Both the position numbers and the translations under genes were made by a program. DNA of 64,000 nt from Thalassospira marina (GTDB taxonomy: Bacteria; Pseudomonadota; Alphaproteobacteria; Rhodospirillales; Thalassospiraceae), in contig NZ_CP024199.1 of NCBI RefSeq assembly GCF_002844375.1, positions 4,008,001 to 4,072,000 on the forward strand, given 5' to 3'. Below the pieces are notes generated by a model. That model made no database searches. It saw only the letters and a program-made list of their open reading frames with translations, and was not told the origin of the DNA. Shown here piece after piece: positions 28,017 through 36,861 of this stretch (position 1 is the stretch's first letter; every line of letters starts with the position of its first letter).

Positions 28017-30425
28017 TTAACCGCGCAATGCGCCACCGGTGGCCTTTTCAACCGCTGCAATCACCTTCTTGCAAACACCGTCGATTTCTTCATCGGTCAA
28101 TGTCTGTTTGGTCGGTTGCAGGGTAATCGAAAATGCCAGTGACTTTTTGCCATCTTCAATGCCTTTACCGGCATAAAGGTCAAAAATCGTCACATCGGTA
28201 ATCAGGCCCTTATCGGCACTGCGTGCGGCCTTGGCCACCTGTTCGGCACTGACCGACGCATCAAGCAGGAAGGCAAAGTCGCGTTCGACCGACTGGAATG
28301 CCGAAGCATTCAGCGGCGGACGATTGGTGCCTTTCTTTTTGGGCATCGGCAGGTTTTCGACAAACAGTTCAAACGCCACCACACGGCCTTTGACATCCAG
28401 CGCCTTAAGGATACGCGGATGCAATTCACCGAAATAGCCAAGAACGTTTTTCGGGCCCAACTGCAGCGCAGCCGAACGGCCCGGGTGATACCATGACGGC
28501 GCACCGTCGGCATTCACCTGAATATTACCCGCCGGAACACCCAGCGCATCAATCAGGGCTTCGGCGTCAGCCTTGACGTCAAACACGTCAATCTCGCGGC
28601 GCGAACCGGTCCAGCTGCGATCGGTGGTGGCACCTGCGCGCAAACCGGCAGCAACAAGGCGCTGATCACCCGGCTGGTCACCGAAAAATTCCGGACCAAC
28701 TTCAAACAGGGCCAGATCGGGGAAACCACGATTCTGGTTACGACCAGCCGCCGAAATCAGGTTGATCAGCACATTGGGGCGCATCACATCAAGATCGGAA
28801 CTGATCGGATTTGCCAAAAACAGGCCCGGCTTCAGATCGGTAAAGGCACCTGCCAGACGCGAATCCGCAAACGCCCAGGTCACAGTTTCATACATCCCGC
28901 GTGACGCCAGAACGCGGCGCGACAGGCCAACACGTTTCTGCATCGGGCTTAGGGCCGGTACCGGCAGGCTGGTTTCACGTTCCAGTTCCACAGTCGGGAT
29001 CTGATCGTAACCGATGATACGCAGCACTTCTTCAACCAGGTCGGCTTCGCCAACAATGTCGGGACGCCAGGTCGGGGCAATGGCGGTTAAAACGCCTTCT
29101 TTTGCCGAAACCTCAAAACCAAGCGAGGTCAGGATTTCGCTGGCGCGATCCTGCGTAACGCTTACACCGCCAAGCTCGGCAATGCGCCCAATCCGCAGAT
29201 CAAAGCTGTTTTTCGGTGCCGGAACTTCCCCGGCCTTTACCACATGCGAAACGTCACCGCCGCAAAGCTCGGTAATCAAACGGGTTGCAACCTCAATCCC
29301 CCAGATAACGGATTGCGGGTCAACACCACGCTCGAACCGGTAACGGGCGTCAGAATTGATCTGCAACTTACGGCCGGTTTTTGCCGTTACGATCGGGTCA
29401 AACAGCGCGCATTCGACAAAAACGTTAACCGTATCATTCTGGCAACCCGTAAGCTCGCCCCCCATGATACCGCCAATGCTTTGCGCAGCAGCCTGATCGG
29501 CGATCACGACCATGTCGCTGGTCAGCGTATATTCCTTGTCATTCAGCGCCTGCAGCGTTTCACCGTCGCGGGCATAACGAACATCAAGATTGCCGTTCAG
29601 CTTGTCCGCGTCAAAAACATGCAGCGGGCGGCCAAGGTCAAAGGTCGCAAGGTTGGTGATATCCACCAGAATCGAAATCGGGCGCAGGCCAATGGCTTCC
29701 AGGCGGGCTTTCAGCCAGTCCGGGCTTTCGCCATTTTTAACGCCACGAATATAACGGCCATAAAATGCCGGTGCAGCACCATTTGCCAGCACGTCATCAG
29801 CAATCGTGACCGAAACCGGGCTGTCAAAGCCGCCTTCAACGGCAACCTGATAGGGATCATCCTTCAGCGTGCCCATGCCAGCAGCCGCCAGGTCCCGTGC
29901 AATACCGCGAACAGCGGTGCAATCCGGGCGGTTCGGCGTCAGGTTAATCTCAATGATCGGGTCATCAGCCCCCAGAACACCGGCAACCGGTGCGCCAATT
30001 TCGGCATCGGCAGGCAATTCAATAATACCGTCATGGTCTTCGCCCAGGCACAGCTCGCGCGTGGAGCACATCATGCCCTGGCTTTCGATACCGCGAATCT
30101 TGCCGGGTTTCAGCTTGGAACCATCAATCGGAATGATCGCGCCGGGCTGGGCCAGTGCCACCTTGATGCCGGTACGGGCATTGGGCGCACCACAAACCAC
30201 CTGAATGATCTTTTCGCCGGTATTGACCTTGCACAGTTTCAGGCGATCAGCATCAGGGTGCTGGCCGGCTTCTTCGATATAGGCAACACGGATATCGGCA
30301 AGGGCTGCCGAACGGTCCTCGAAGCTTTCAATCTCAAGGCCGATTGCAGTCAGCTTTTCGGTGATCTGGTCAACCGACGCATCGGTATCAAGATGCTGTT
30401 TCAGCCAGTCGAATGTGAATTTCAT
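28017..30425 (-). CDS. pheT: Phenylalanine--tRNA ligase beta subunit
   Basis: An 802-residue subunit of the heterotetrameric synthetase that charges tRNA-Phe. Order: N-terminal OB-fold tRNA-binding domain (VVCGAPNARTGIKVALAQPG), B3/B4 editing domain, B5 domain, catalytic-like core, and C-terminal anticodon-binding FDX-ACB domain (FQSVERDFAFLLDASVS). The ATG at 30425 (MKFTFDWLKQHLDTD) is the family start. It follows pheS by only four bases. Confidence 0.97.
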   Translation of the reverse strand: MKFTFDWLKQHLDTDASVDQITEKLTAIGLEIESFEDRSAALADIRVAYIEEAGQHPDADRLKLCKVNTGEKIIQVVCGAPNARTGIKVALAQPGAIIPIDGSKLKPGKIRGIESQGMMCSTRELCLGEDHDGIIELPADAEIGAPVAGVLGADDPIIEINLTPNRPDCTAVRGIARDLAAAGMGTLKDDPYQVAVEGGFDSPVSVTIADDVLANGAAPAFYGRYIRGVKNGESPDWLKARLEAIGLRPISILVDITNLATFDLGRPLHVFDADKLNGNLDVRYARDGETLQALNDKEYTLTSDMVVIADQAAAQSIGGIMGGELTGCQNDTVNVFVECALFDPIVTAKTGRKLQINSDARYRFERGVDPQSVIWGIEVATRLITELCGGDVSHVVKAGEVPAPKNSFDLRIGRIAELGGVSVTQDRASEILTSLGFEVSAKEGVLTAIAPTWRPDIVGEADLVEEVLRIIGYDQIPTVELERETSLPVPALSPMQKRVGLSRRVLASRGMYETVTWAFADSRLAGAFTDLKPGLFLANPISSDLDVMRPNVLINLISAAGRNQNRGFPDLALFEVGPEFFGDQPGDQRLVAAGLRAGATTDRSWTGSRREIDVFDVKADAEALIDALGVPAGNIQVNADGAPSWYHPGRSAALQLGPKNVLGYFGELHPRILKALDVKGRVVAFELFVENLPMPKKKGTNRPPLNASAFQSVERDFAFLLDASVSAEQVAKAARSADKGLITDVTIFDLYAGKGIEDGKKSLAFSITLQPTKQTLTDEEIDGVCKKVIAAVEKATGGALRG

Positions 30426-30429
30426 AATC

Positions 30430-31500
30430 TTAGCCCCTAACCATGTTCGGCACATCCAGCGGCACGAAACCATAATGTTTCAGCCAACGCAGATCGGTAT
30501 CGAAAAAGGTTCTAAGGTCGGGAATGCCGTATTTCAGCATGGCGATACGTTCAATCCCCATGCCAAAGGCAAAGCCCTGATATTCTTCGGGGTCAAGGCC
30601 ACATGCCGCCAGAACGCGCGGATGCACCATGCCGCAACCCAGAATTTCCAACCAGTCATCACCGGCACCGATTTTAAGCTCGCCGCCCTTGCGCGAACAG
30701 CCAATGTCCATTTCGGCACTGGGTTCGGTAAACGGGAAAAAGCTCGGGCGGTAACGCACCGGCACTTCATCAAGCTCGAAATAGGTCTTCACAAATTCCA
30801 GCAGACACCCCTTGAGGTGGCCCATATGGGTTTTCTTGTCGATGACAAGGCCTTCAACCTGATGGAACATCGGCGTATGGGTCATATCGCTATCGGAACG
30901 ATAGGTCCGGCCCGGCGCAATAATGCGGATCGGCGGGGTTTTGGACTGCATCGTTCTGATCTGCACCGGCGAGGTATGGGTACGCAGCACCAGGCGCGAT
31001 CCGTCTTCGGCTTCGGGCAGATAGAAAGTGTCCTGCATTTCACGCGCCGGATGTTCGGGCGGAATGTTCAGCGCCGTAAAGTTATGGAAATCGTCTTCGA
31101 TATCCGGGCCTTCGGCCAGCGCAAAACCCATTTCGCCAAAAATCGAAACGATTTCGTCAATCGTCTGGCTGATCGGGTGAATGCGGCCTGCCGTTTCGCT
31201 CGGGCGCGAAGGCAGCGTGACGTCAATGCGTTCGCCGGTCAGACGGGCCTCAAGGGCGGCGTTTTCCAGATCGCCCTTGCGCATGTCAATTGCGCTGGCA
31301 ACCTGGTCTTTGACCGCATTCAAGGCCTGACCAAATTCGCGACGCTGGTCCGGGTCCATCTTGCCAAGGTTTTTCATAAGGCCGGTAATGCGGCCCTTTT
31401 TGCCAAGGGCGCTGATACGGATGTCTTCCAGGCCGGCCAGATCAGCCGCCTTTTCAACTTCTGCCAGAACCTCTTCGCGCAACGCTTCGATGTTTTCCAT
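30430..31500 (-). CDS. pheS: Phenylalanine--tRNA ligase alpha subunit
   Basis: A 356-residue class II synthetase subunit. Motif 2 region is RPSFFPFTEPSAEMD and motif 3 is GMGIERIAMLKYGIPDLR. The N-terminal coiled coil runs to about residue 85. The ATG at 31500 (MENIEALREEV) is the normal start. The frame continues upstream through a Phe-rich stretch to a TTG at 31596 that has no usable ribosome site and overlaps a terminator, so I reject that extension. Expression is probably limited by the terminator between rplT and pheS. Confidence 0.97.
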   Translation of the reverse strand: MENIEALREEVLAEVEKAADLAGLEDIRISALGKKGRITGLMKNLGKMDPDQRREFGQALNAVKDQVASAIDMRKGDLENAALEARLTGERIDVTLPSRPSETAGRIHPISQTIDEIVSIFGEMGFALAEGPDIEDDFHNFTALNIPPEHPAREMQDTFYLPEAEDGSRLVLRTHTSPVQIRTMQSKTPPIRIIAPGRTYRSDSDMTHTPMFHQVEGLVIDKKTHMGHLKGCLLEFVKTYFELDEVPVRYRPSFFPFTEPSAEMDIGCSRKGGELKIGAGDDWLEILGCGMVHPRVLAACGLDPEEYQGFAFGMGIERIAMLKYGIPDLRTFFDTDLRWLKHYGFVPLDVPNMVRG

Positions 31501-31544
31501 AACTTCCGACGCTTTGGCTGGTGTGAACAGGATAAAGAAACTTA

Positions 31545-31580
31545 AAAACAAAAACGGGGACGGCCAAAAATGGCCGCCCC
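31545..31580 (-). terminator. Intrinsic terminator/attenuator between rplT and pheS
   Basis: On the minus strand GGGG-CGGCCA pairs with TGGCCG-(T)-CCCC around TTTT, followed by the T-rich tract GTTTTTGTTTTT. It lies within the 127-base rplT-pheS gap, 45 bases before the pheS start. It could end the rpmI-rplT transcript or attenuate pheST. Confidence 0.75.
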
Positions 31581-31627
31581 CGAATAAATCAGGCAATGCC
31601 GTAAAAAACCTTTTTAAAAAAGGTTTA

Positions 31628-31984
31628 TCAGGCGAGCGCAGCCTGGGCCTGGGTCACCAAAGCCTTGAAGGCTTCCGGTTCGCGCACGGCGATGTCAGCC
31701 AGAACCTTACGGTCCAGTTCGACACCAGCTTTTTTCAGGCCGTTCATGAACTGCGAATAGGTCAGACCGTTTTCACGGGCACCGGCATTGATACGCTGAA
31801 TCCACAGGCTGCGGAACTGGCGTTTCTTGGCGCGGCGGTCGCGGTATGCATACTGCAAACCTTTCTCGACAGCCTGAACCGCGGTGCGGTAAGCGTTTTT
31901 ACGACGACCGCGGTAACCCTTGGCAGCCTTAATTACCTTGCGGTGACGAGCGTGCGAAGACACGCCCCCTTTTACACGAGCCAT
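31628..31984 (-). CDS. rplT: 50S ribosomal protein L20
   Basis: A 118-residue basic protein, standard length, starting MARVKGGVSSHARHRK with the RKNAYRTAVQAVEKG helix. It binds 23S rRNA early in 50S assembly and in many bacteria represses its own operon. It follows rpmI by 19 bases. Confidence 0.98.
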   Translation of the reverse strand: MARVKGGVSSHARHRKVIKAAKGYRGRRKNAYRTAVQAVEKGLQYAYRDRRAKKRQFRSLWIQRINAGARENGLTYSQFMNGLKKAGVELDRKVLADIAVREPEAFKALVTQAQAALA

Positions 31985-32003
31985 TTCTTAACTCTCCTTA
32001 GCC

Positions 32004-32201
32004 TTAGCCGTACGGCAGGAATTTTTTGACGATACGTGCATCAGCATCACACAGAATTTCCGTGCCGCGTGCCTGACGCTTCATTTTCGTCGGTTTTGCC
32101 GTCAGAAGGTGGCGCTTGTTAGCGACATTACGACGGACCTTGCCGGAGGCGGTAAGGCTAAAGCGTTTTTTAACGCTCGATTTTGTCTTCATCTTGGGCA
32201 T
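32004..32201 (-). CDS. rpmI: 50S ribosomal protein L35
   Basis: A 65-residue basic ribosomal protein starting MPKMKTKSSVKKRFS and ending KKFLPYG. First gene of rpmI-rplT, read from a promoter about 110 bases upstream. Confidence 0.98.
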   Translation of the reverse strand: MPKMKTKSSVKKRFSLTASGKVRRNVANKRHLLTAKPTKMKRQARGTEILCDADARIVKKFLPYG

Positions 32202-32539
32202 TTTTCTATCCTTGCAAAAAGCAATTTGACGAAAATCCCCTTCGGCGGCTGGGCATGCCCCGAGACGATAAAATCATCTCCAGCCTCACCACCTGTTTCG
32301 GGGACGGGTGGTTATAGACTCCACCCCATGCTTTTTCAAGGAACTTTTCGGTCACAGCCGCCATTCGCCCGGCCTGGCAGGGCCATACCCCAACAACCGG
32401 CAATATCAGCAGTTTTCAGCCGGTTTCACCCGCAAAAACCGCCATCACGGCCCCGATTCCCCGATACGGGATAGCTGCCATGTTATGACGCAATCATCCG
32501 GCAGGCCGAAATGCAGGCCAGCAGACAAAGAAAAACCGC
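32202..32539 (-). promoter_or_regulatory. rpmI-rplT promoter and leader region
   Basis: This 338-base gap separates the response regulator gene from rpmI. On the minus strand TTGAAA (32339-32334) and TATAAC (32316-32311) are exactly 17 bases apart, a good sigma-70 promoter, leaving a leader of about 100 bases before rpmI. The leader is GC-rich and could hold the L20 autoregulatory site, but I could not identify a specific structure. No gene is seen in the remainder. Confidence 0.65.
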
Positions 32540-32554
32540 CTAAACGGCGGTTTT
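32532..32554 (-). terminator. Intrinsic terminator overlapping the response regulator 3' end
   Basis: AAAACCGCC (32532-32540) pairs with GGCGGTTTT (32546-32554) around a five-base loop. The stem includes the last codons and the stop of the response regulator, and the minus-strand T-run follows directly. Confidence 0.8.
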
Positions 32555-32944
32555 AACCAGATGTGCCTTACCCAGCCATTTTTCGATTCGGCTCAGCAAT
32601 TTTTCCCGGTTAACCGGTTTTAGCACAAAATCATTTCCCCCTGCCGCAATGCCACCGCGCAGGTCTTCCTCGCTTTGCCGGGCCGTCACATAAATAACGG
32701 CACAGGGCAATTGCGGAAAACCGGTACGAACCCGAAGGCTGGCTTCAAAACCGTTCATTTGCGGCAACATCACATCCATCAGGATGACACGCGGCCGTTC
32801 GGTTTTCAGCAGAGTTAAAAGTTCATGCCCGGAAGACACACCGATGAAACGGTAACCGCCGCTTTCGACGATCCGCTTAAGCAGAACAAGGCTTTTGGCG
32901 TCGTCGTCAACACCGACAACGAGAGGGCCCTGACCTGTTCCCAT
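32540..32944 (-). CDS. Receiver-only response regulator
   Basis: A 134-residue stand-alone REC domain. The acidic pocket is VDDD near residue 12, the phosphoacceptor aspartate is in VILMDVMLP (about residue 57), the conserved Thr is in VTARQSEED, and the Lys is in VLKPVNREKL. It has no output domain and could act in a phosphorelay or on a motility/stress target. It is inserted between infC and rpmI, which are normally neighbours, and is closed by its own terminator. The partner kinase is not visible nearby. Confidence 0.9.
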   Translation of the reverse strand: MGTGQGPLVVGVDDDAKSLVLLKRIVESGGYRFIGVSSGHELLTLLKTERPRVILMDVMLPQMNGFEASLRVRTGFPQLPCAVIYVTARQSEEDLRGGIAAGGNDFVLKPVNREKLLSRIEKWLGKAHLVKTAV

Positions 32945-32980
32945 CGGCGTCTCCTTCCGGTTTGGCTGTATCGCCGCGTC

Positions 32981-33517
32981 TTAACGCGGCGCCAGCACCA
33001 TAATCATAATCCGGCCTTCCATCTTTGGCATCATTTCCGGTTTGGCCAGATCTTCCAGATCACCGGAAAAACGTTGCAACATGCCAAGACCAAGATCCTG
33101 GTGCGCCATTTCACGGCCGCGGAAACGCAGCGTGACTTTTACCTTGTCGCCACCACCAAGAAACTTCTGAGCCGCACGCAGTTTGACGTTGTAGTCATGG
33201 ATATCGATATTCGGTCGCAGTTTGATTTCCTTGACCTCGATAACCTTCTGCTTCTTTTTGGCTTCGTTCTGTTTCTTGCTCTGTTCGTATTTGAATTTGC
33301 CAAAGTCGATCAGCTTGCAAACCGGCGGCTCGGCATTCGGGGCGACTTCGACGAGGTCGAGTCCAGCCTCCATCGCCATGTCAATGCCTTCACGAACACT
33401 AATCGGCTGTGACAAATTGCCTTCTGCGTCAACAACACAGATGGAACGGGCTTTGATATCCTGATTGACGCGCGGACCCTCTTTGGTCGGCTGCATCGGT
33501 TTGCGTGGTCGTGCTAT
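32981..33517 (-). CDS. infC: Translation initiation factor IF-3 (ATA start)
   Basis: A 178-residue factor that binds the 30S subunit and checks start-codon pairing. N-domain (GPRVNQDIKARSICVVDAEG), Lys-rich linker (KKQNEAKKKQKVIEVKEIK) and C-domain (HDYNVKLRAAQKFLGGGDKVKV) are all present. The likely start is ATA at 33517: AGGAG lies seven bases upstream, while the first ATG (33496) is 28 bases from it. The added residues ARPRKP match the basic N-terminus of relatives. Non-AUG starts in infC allow IF-3 to repress its own translation. Confidence 0.93.
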   Translation of the reverse strand: MARPRKPMQPTKEGPRVNQDIKARSICVVDAEGNLSQPISVREGIDMAMEAGLDLVEVAPNAEPPVCKLIDFGKFKYEQSKKQNEAKKKQKVIEVKEIKLRPNIDIHDYNVKLRAAQKFLGGGDKVKVTLRFRGREMAHQDLGLGMLQRFSGDLEDLAKPEMMPKMEGRIMIMVLAPR

Positions 33518-33601
33518 GGAGAATCTCCTCTGACAGTCAAAAATATTAAGGCAAGCAACAATTGCCCGATGCCCGCAAAAGCATCAGTAGCAAACTGATT
33601 T

Positions 33602-33629
33602 AGCATATCGCCTGCATATCAGAAAGCAA
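33602..33629 (-). promoter_or_regulatory. Candidate infC promoter
   Basis: On the minus strand TTGCTT (33629-33624) and TATGCT (33607-33602) are 16 bases apart, about 85 bases before the infC start. Reasonable but unproven match. Confidence 0.35.
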
Positions 33630-33702
33630 TGATTTCGCAATATAAGACAGTTCCGCTTCAATTCGCTGGCCTGTCTTTTGCATCGCTTCGATATGCTTGC
33701 CC

Positions 33703-34713
33703 CTAGTCTTCCAGGTTCAACCGCTGGCGGATAACCTCGAAAACCCGGGTAATGGGCAAATTGCGCAGATCAGGTTGCTGGATAATGCTGACCGCATCCT
33801 TGCCATGCCCGCGCGGGGCACACATGGCCGGGTTTGATGCCTCTGAAAACAGAACAATGGTCGGCGCACCGGCCGCCGCGGCCAAATGCATCGGCCCCGT
33901 ATCATTGCCAATCGCCAGAACCGCCCCCTGTGCCAGGCTGGCAATTTCAAGGAAATCGGTTTTACCCATCAGGTTACGTGCGCGCGGGCACATATTGCTG
34001 ATGCGATCAAGCACATCGGCTTCCTTGTCCGTGCCAATCAGAACCGGCGTCAGGCGATAGTCAGCCAGCATCTTGGCAAGCAGGCCAAAACGTTCCGCCG
34101 GCCAGCGCTTTTCCGGGCGATGGGGCGAACCGCCCGGGCAAATCAGGACATAGGGTGTCTTGATGCCAAACCGGTCCGGGTCCACCTTGGGCGCATGAAG
34201 ATGCGGCAGGGGAATATCGGTAATGCCCATGCCCGCCAACTGGTCGATATGACGTTCAATGGTATGCATCTTGTGGCGTTCGGGGTGTTTATGCGGATGC
34301 GAACATCCCCAGGCAATCCCGGACCATTCCGGTGCCTTGCCCGGCCAGAACAGCCGATAGTAAAATGTGCTGCGATCCGATGTTTGCAAGTCATAAACGC
34401 GATCAAATTCGCCACTGCGCAAAAACCGGCGCAGCGCCATCAGGTCGCCAAACTGCGTCAGCTTGGGCCGGCGATCCACGGCAATGGCATCAAAACAGCC
34501 AGTCGATTTTGCCAGATCAACATATAACTTGGTCGTCAGCAGGGTGATATGCGCATCGGGATGGGCACGGCGAATGGCCGCAAACGGGCCGGTTGCCATA
34601 ACGACATCGCCCAGCGCACTTAATTTGATCACCAAAATCCGTTGCCGTTTAACCGGTTCATCACCACCAACGGCCATTTCCGCACCAATCGGTGCCATCT
34701 TGTCGTTTGTCAT
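33703..34713 (-). CDS. Glycosyltransferase family 9 (heptosyltransferase-like)
   Basis: A 336-residue ADP-heptose:LPS heptosyltransferase-like protein with GT-B fold. Early loop ILVIKLSALGDVVMATG, nucleotide-side loop ICPGGSPHRPEKRWP, and the strongly conserved GNDTGPMHLAAAAGAPTIVLF. It probably adds a sugar to the lipopolysaccharide inner core at the cytoplasmic face. Its start overlaps the stop of the upstream glycosyltransferase by four bases. Acceptor unknown. Confidence 0.87.
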   Translation of the reverse strand: MTNDKMAPIGAEMAVGGDEPVKRQRILVIKLSALGDVVMATGPFAAIRRAHPDAHITLLTTKLYVDLAKSTGCFDAIAVDRRPKLTQFGDLMALRRFLRSGEFDRVYDLQTSDRSTFYYRLFWPGKAPEWSGIAWGCSHPHKHPERHKMHTIERHIDQLAGMGITDIPLPHLHAPKVDPDRFGIKTPYVLICPGGSPHRPEKRWPAERFGLLAKMLADYRLTPVLIGTDKEADVLDRISNMCPRARNLMGKTDFLEIASLAQGAVLAIGNDTGPMHLAAAAGAPTIVLFSEASNPAMCAPRGHGKDAVSIIQQPDLRNLPITRVFEVIRQRLNLED

Positions 34714-35945
34714 GCCGCATTATTCCTGGCGATACGCAATAGGGCCTTTTCGTACACTGCCAGGGTCTGTTCCGCCATCTGGGTCAGGGAAAATTTTTCA
34801 ATTACATGTTGCCGGCCCTTAAGGGCAATGGCTTCGCGCCGTTCCGGGCTCAGCTTCAAAACCTGGGCCAGCGCATGTGAAAGCTGCGGCACCTCGTTGG
34901 GGGCAACCAGCCACCCGGTTTCACCGGGCAATACCGTTTCCGTCGCACCACCATGGGCTGTTGCCACAATCGGCCGTCCCATGGCCTGCCCTTCGGTCGG
35001 TACACGGCCAAAGGCTTCAGGGTCAAGTGACGGGCACACAACAACATTTGCCAGCATATAGGCCGCTGGCATGTCGTTGCAATGATCGACGATATGAACA
35101 ATATCCTGCAGGCCAAGGCTGCGGCTCAGCTCGATCAGTTCTTCGCGATATGCCGAACGCCCCTGGTCCGATCCCACCAGCAGACAGCGCACATTGCGAT
35201 GGCCAATTTCCTCAAGCATGGCGGGTATCGCCTTGATCAGGAAGGCCTGGCCTTTCCAGCGCGTCAACCGGCCTGGCAGCATGATGACATATTCCCCGCC
35301 ATTCAGCCGCCACTGGGTCGAAAGCGCAATCAGGCGCTCCGGGCTGACATTTTCGGGGTTGAACAGGTCCACATTGGTACCGCGCGGCACCACATTGAGG
35401 CGTTCCTCATCAATGCGGTAATATTTGCGAATGTGATTGGCGATAAATTCTGACACCGCAATCACCTGGTCGCCCATGGTCATGACGGAATTGTAATATC
35501 GCTTGAACGGGTTGGTATAACCCGAATAGGTGCCATGAAACGTGGTAACGAATGGCACCTGCATATGGCGCGCAGCCCAGCGCGCGCTCCAGGCCGGGGC
35601 ACGTGAACGGGCATGAACAATGTCCACCCCTTCCGACCCGATCAGATCCGCCAGCAGGCGCCCGTTCTGGCGCATGGTCAAAAGATTTTTGGATTTGAGC
35701 GGCAGGTTGATATGGCGCGCGCCAACACGTTCAAGTTCACGCTCAAGCCGCCCGCCCTGGGACGCCACAAGTGCCACGCCACCGCCATCAACAATGGCTT
35801 TGGCAATATCTACCGTTCCACGTTCCACGCCGCCTGTTTCCAGTTCGGGCAGAACCTGCAGGATTACCGCCGGACGAAAGTCCGAACCTTGCGTCTGTCG
35901 CCGGGGGCGATAGACTGGCTTTGTCTCGTTTTGTGACGCGCTCAT
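34710..35945 (-). CDS. Glycosyltransferase family 4
   Basis: A 411-residue GT-B glycosyltransferase. The N-terminal acceptor side has LPELETGGVERGTVDIAKA, and the C-terminal donor-binding site has CPSLDPEAFGRVPTEGQAMG with the conserved EX7E-type glutamates. HARSRAPAWSARWAARH is typical of LPS core/polysaccharide enzymes. It is coupled to the GT9 gene by an ATGA overlap, so the two probably act on the same glycan. A 39-base gap separates its start from the divergent hydrolase. Confidence 0.87.
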   Translation of the reverse strand: MSASQNETKPVYRPRRQTQGSDFRPAVILQVLPELETGGVERGTVDIAKAIVDGGGVALVASQGGRLERELERVGARHINLPLKSKNLLTMRQNGRLLADLIGSEGVDIVHARSRAPAWSARWAARHMQVPFVTTFHGTYSGYTNPFKRYYNSVMTMGDQVIAVSEFIANHIRKYYRIDEERLNVVPRGTNVDLFNPENVSPERLIALSTQWRLNGGEYVIMLPGRLTRWKGQAFLIKAIPAMLEEIGHRNVRCLLVGSDQGRSAYREELIELSRSLGLQDIVHIVDHCNDMPAAYMLANVVVCPSLDPEAFGRVPTEGQAMGRPIVATAHGGATETVLPGETGWLVAPNEVPQLSHALAQVLKLSPERREAIALKGRQHVIEKFSLTQMAEQTLAVYEKALLRIARNNAA

Positions 35946-35984
35946 CCAACCTTAACCATTCAGCATCCAGGATTCCGTGCCCAG

Positions 35985-36779
35985 ATGACTTATGACATGC
36001 CGACACTTATGTTTCTCGACCAGCCTGACGGATCAAAAATCGCATACCACGCGATCCCCCGCAAGCAGGCAGCGACACCAAATGATGAAAAGCCCGGCAT
36101 CCTGTTTCTTGGCGGTTTCATGTCCGACATGACAGGGACCAAAGCAACACATCTGGAGCAACATTGTGTCCGTCGCGGCCTGGCTTATACCCGCTTTGAC
36201 TATTCCGGTCACGGACAATCATCGGGCAGATTCGCCGACGGCACCATCGGCCAGTGGGCCCGTAATGCCATCGCGATTCTCGACGAGGTTGCACGCGGCC
36301 CGCAAATTCTGGTGGGGTCCTCGATGGGGGGCTGGATCAGCCTGCTGACCGCCCTTGCCCGGCCTGATCGCGTAACGGGCCTGATCGGCATCGCCGCCGC
36401 CCCGGATTTCACCGAAGACCTGATGTGGGCCCAGTTCAGCGAGGATCAAAAACACACCATCCTGGAAAAAGGCGCGCTGGTCGAACCCACCGAATATGGC
36501 GATGATCCCTATACCATCACCCGCGCCCTGATCGAGGATGGCCGCAACCATCTATTGTTGCGCGACACCATCAATCTCGACATTCCGGTACGTCTGGTAC
36601 AGGGCATGGAAGACCCCGATGTACCATGGCAAACCGCCCTGAAACTGGCTGAAAAACTGTCGAGCAATGATGTCGAGGTTCAACTGGTCAAATCGGGCGA
36701 TCATCGCCTGTCCAAACCGGCCGAACTTGATGCCATCACCCATCATATCGATGTTCTGACCGGCTTTGCCGCAGGCTGA
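35985..36779 (+). CDS. Alpha/beta hydrolase
   Basis: A 264-residue serine hydrolase. The nucleophile elbow is LVGSSMGGWISL (Ser at about 109), the acid is in VQGMEDPDVPW and the His in GDHRLSKP. The oxyanion region FLGGFMSDMTGTKA and the overall layout resemble palmitoyl-protein thioesterase ABHD10-like bacterial homologues. Start chosen at the first ATG (35985); a second ATG four codons later is possible. It ends at a bidirectional terminator. Substrate unknown. Confidence 0.82.
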   Translation: MTYDMPTLMFLDQPDGSKIAYHAIPRKQAATPNDEKPGILFLGGFMSDMTGTKATHLEQHCVRRGLAYTRFDYSGHGQSSGRFADGTIGQWARNAIAILDEVARGPQILVGSSMGGWISLLTALARPDRVTGLIGIAAAPDFTEDLMWAQFSEDQKHTILEKGALVEPTEYGDDPYTITRALIEDGRNHLLLRDTINLDIPVRLVQGMEDPDVPWQTALKLAEKLSSNDVEVQLVKSGDHRLSKPAELDAITHHIDVLTGFAAG

Positions 36780-36797
36780 ACACACTGCCATTCACAC

Positions 36798-36834
36798 AAA
36801 ACGGGGCGGCACCATGTGGAACCGCCCCGTTTTT
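36798..36834. terminator. Bidirectional intrinsic terminator
   Basis: AAAACGGGGCGG (36798-36809) pairs with CCGCCCCGTTTT (36822-36833) between the convergent hydrolase and Rieske genes. Confidence 0.9.
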
Positions 36835-36861
36835 GGTTGTTCATTTGCAGTCTTTCCGGCG

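Noticed and set aside
29244..30440. A 398-codon open frame opposite pheT
   Set aside because: Antisense shadow of pheT with no recognisable protein features.
30361..31545. A 394-codon open frame opposite pheS
   Set aside because: Antisense shadow of pheS; composition typical of reverse-frame translation.
31501..31596. N-terminal extension of PheS to a TTG at 31596
   Set aside because: The extension overlaps a terminator, has no Shine-Dalgarno and is absent from the family; the ATG at 31500 gives the normal N-terminus.
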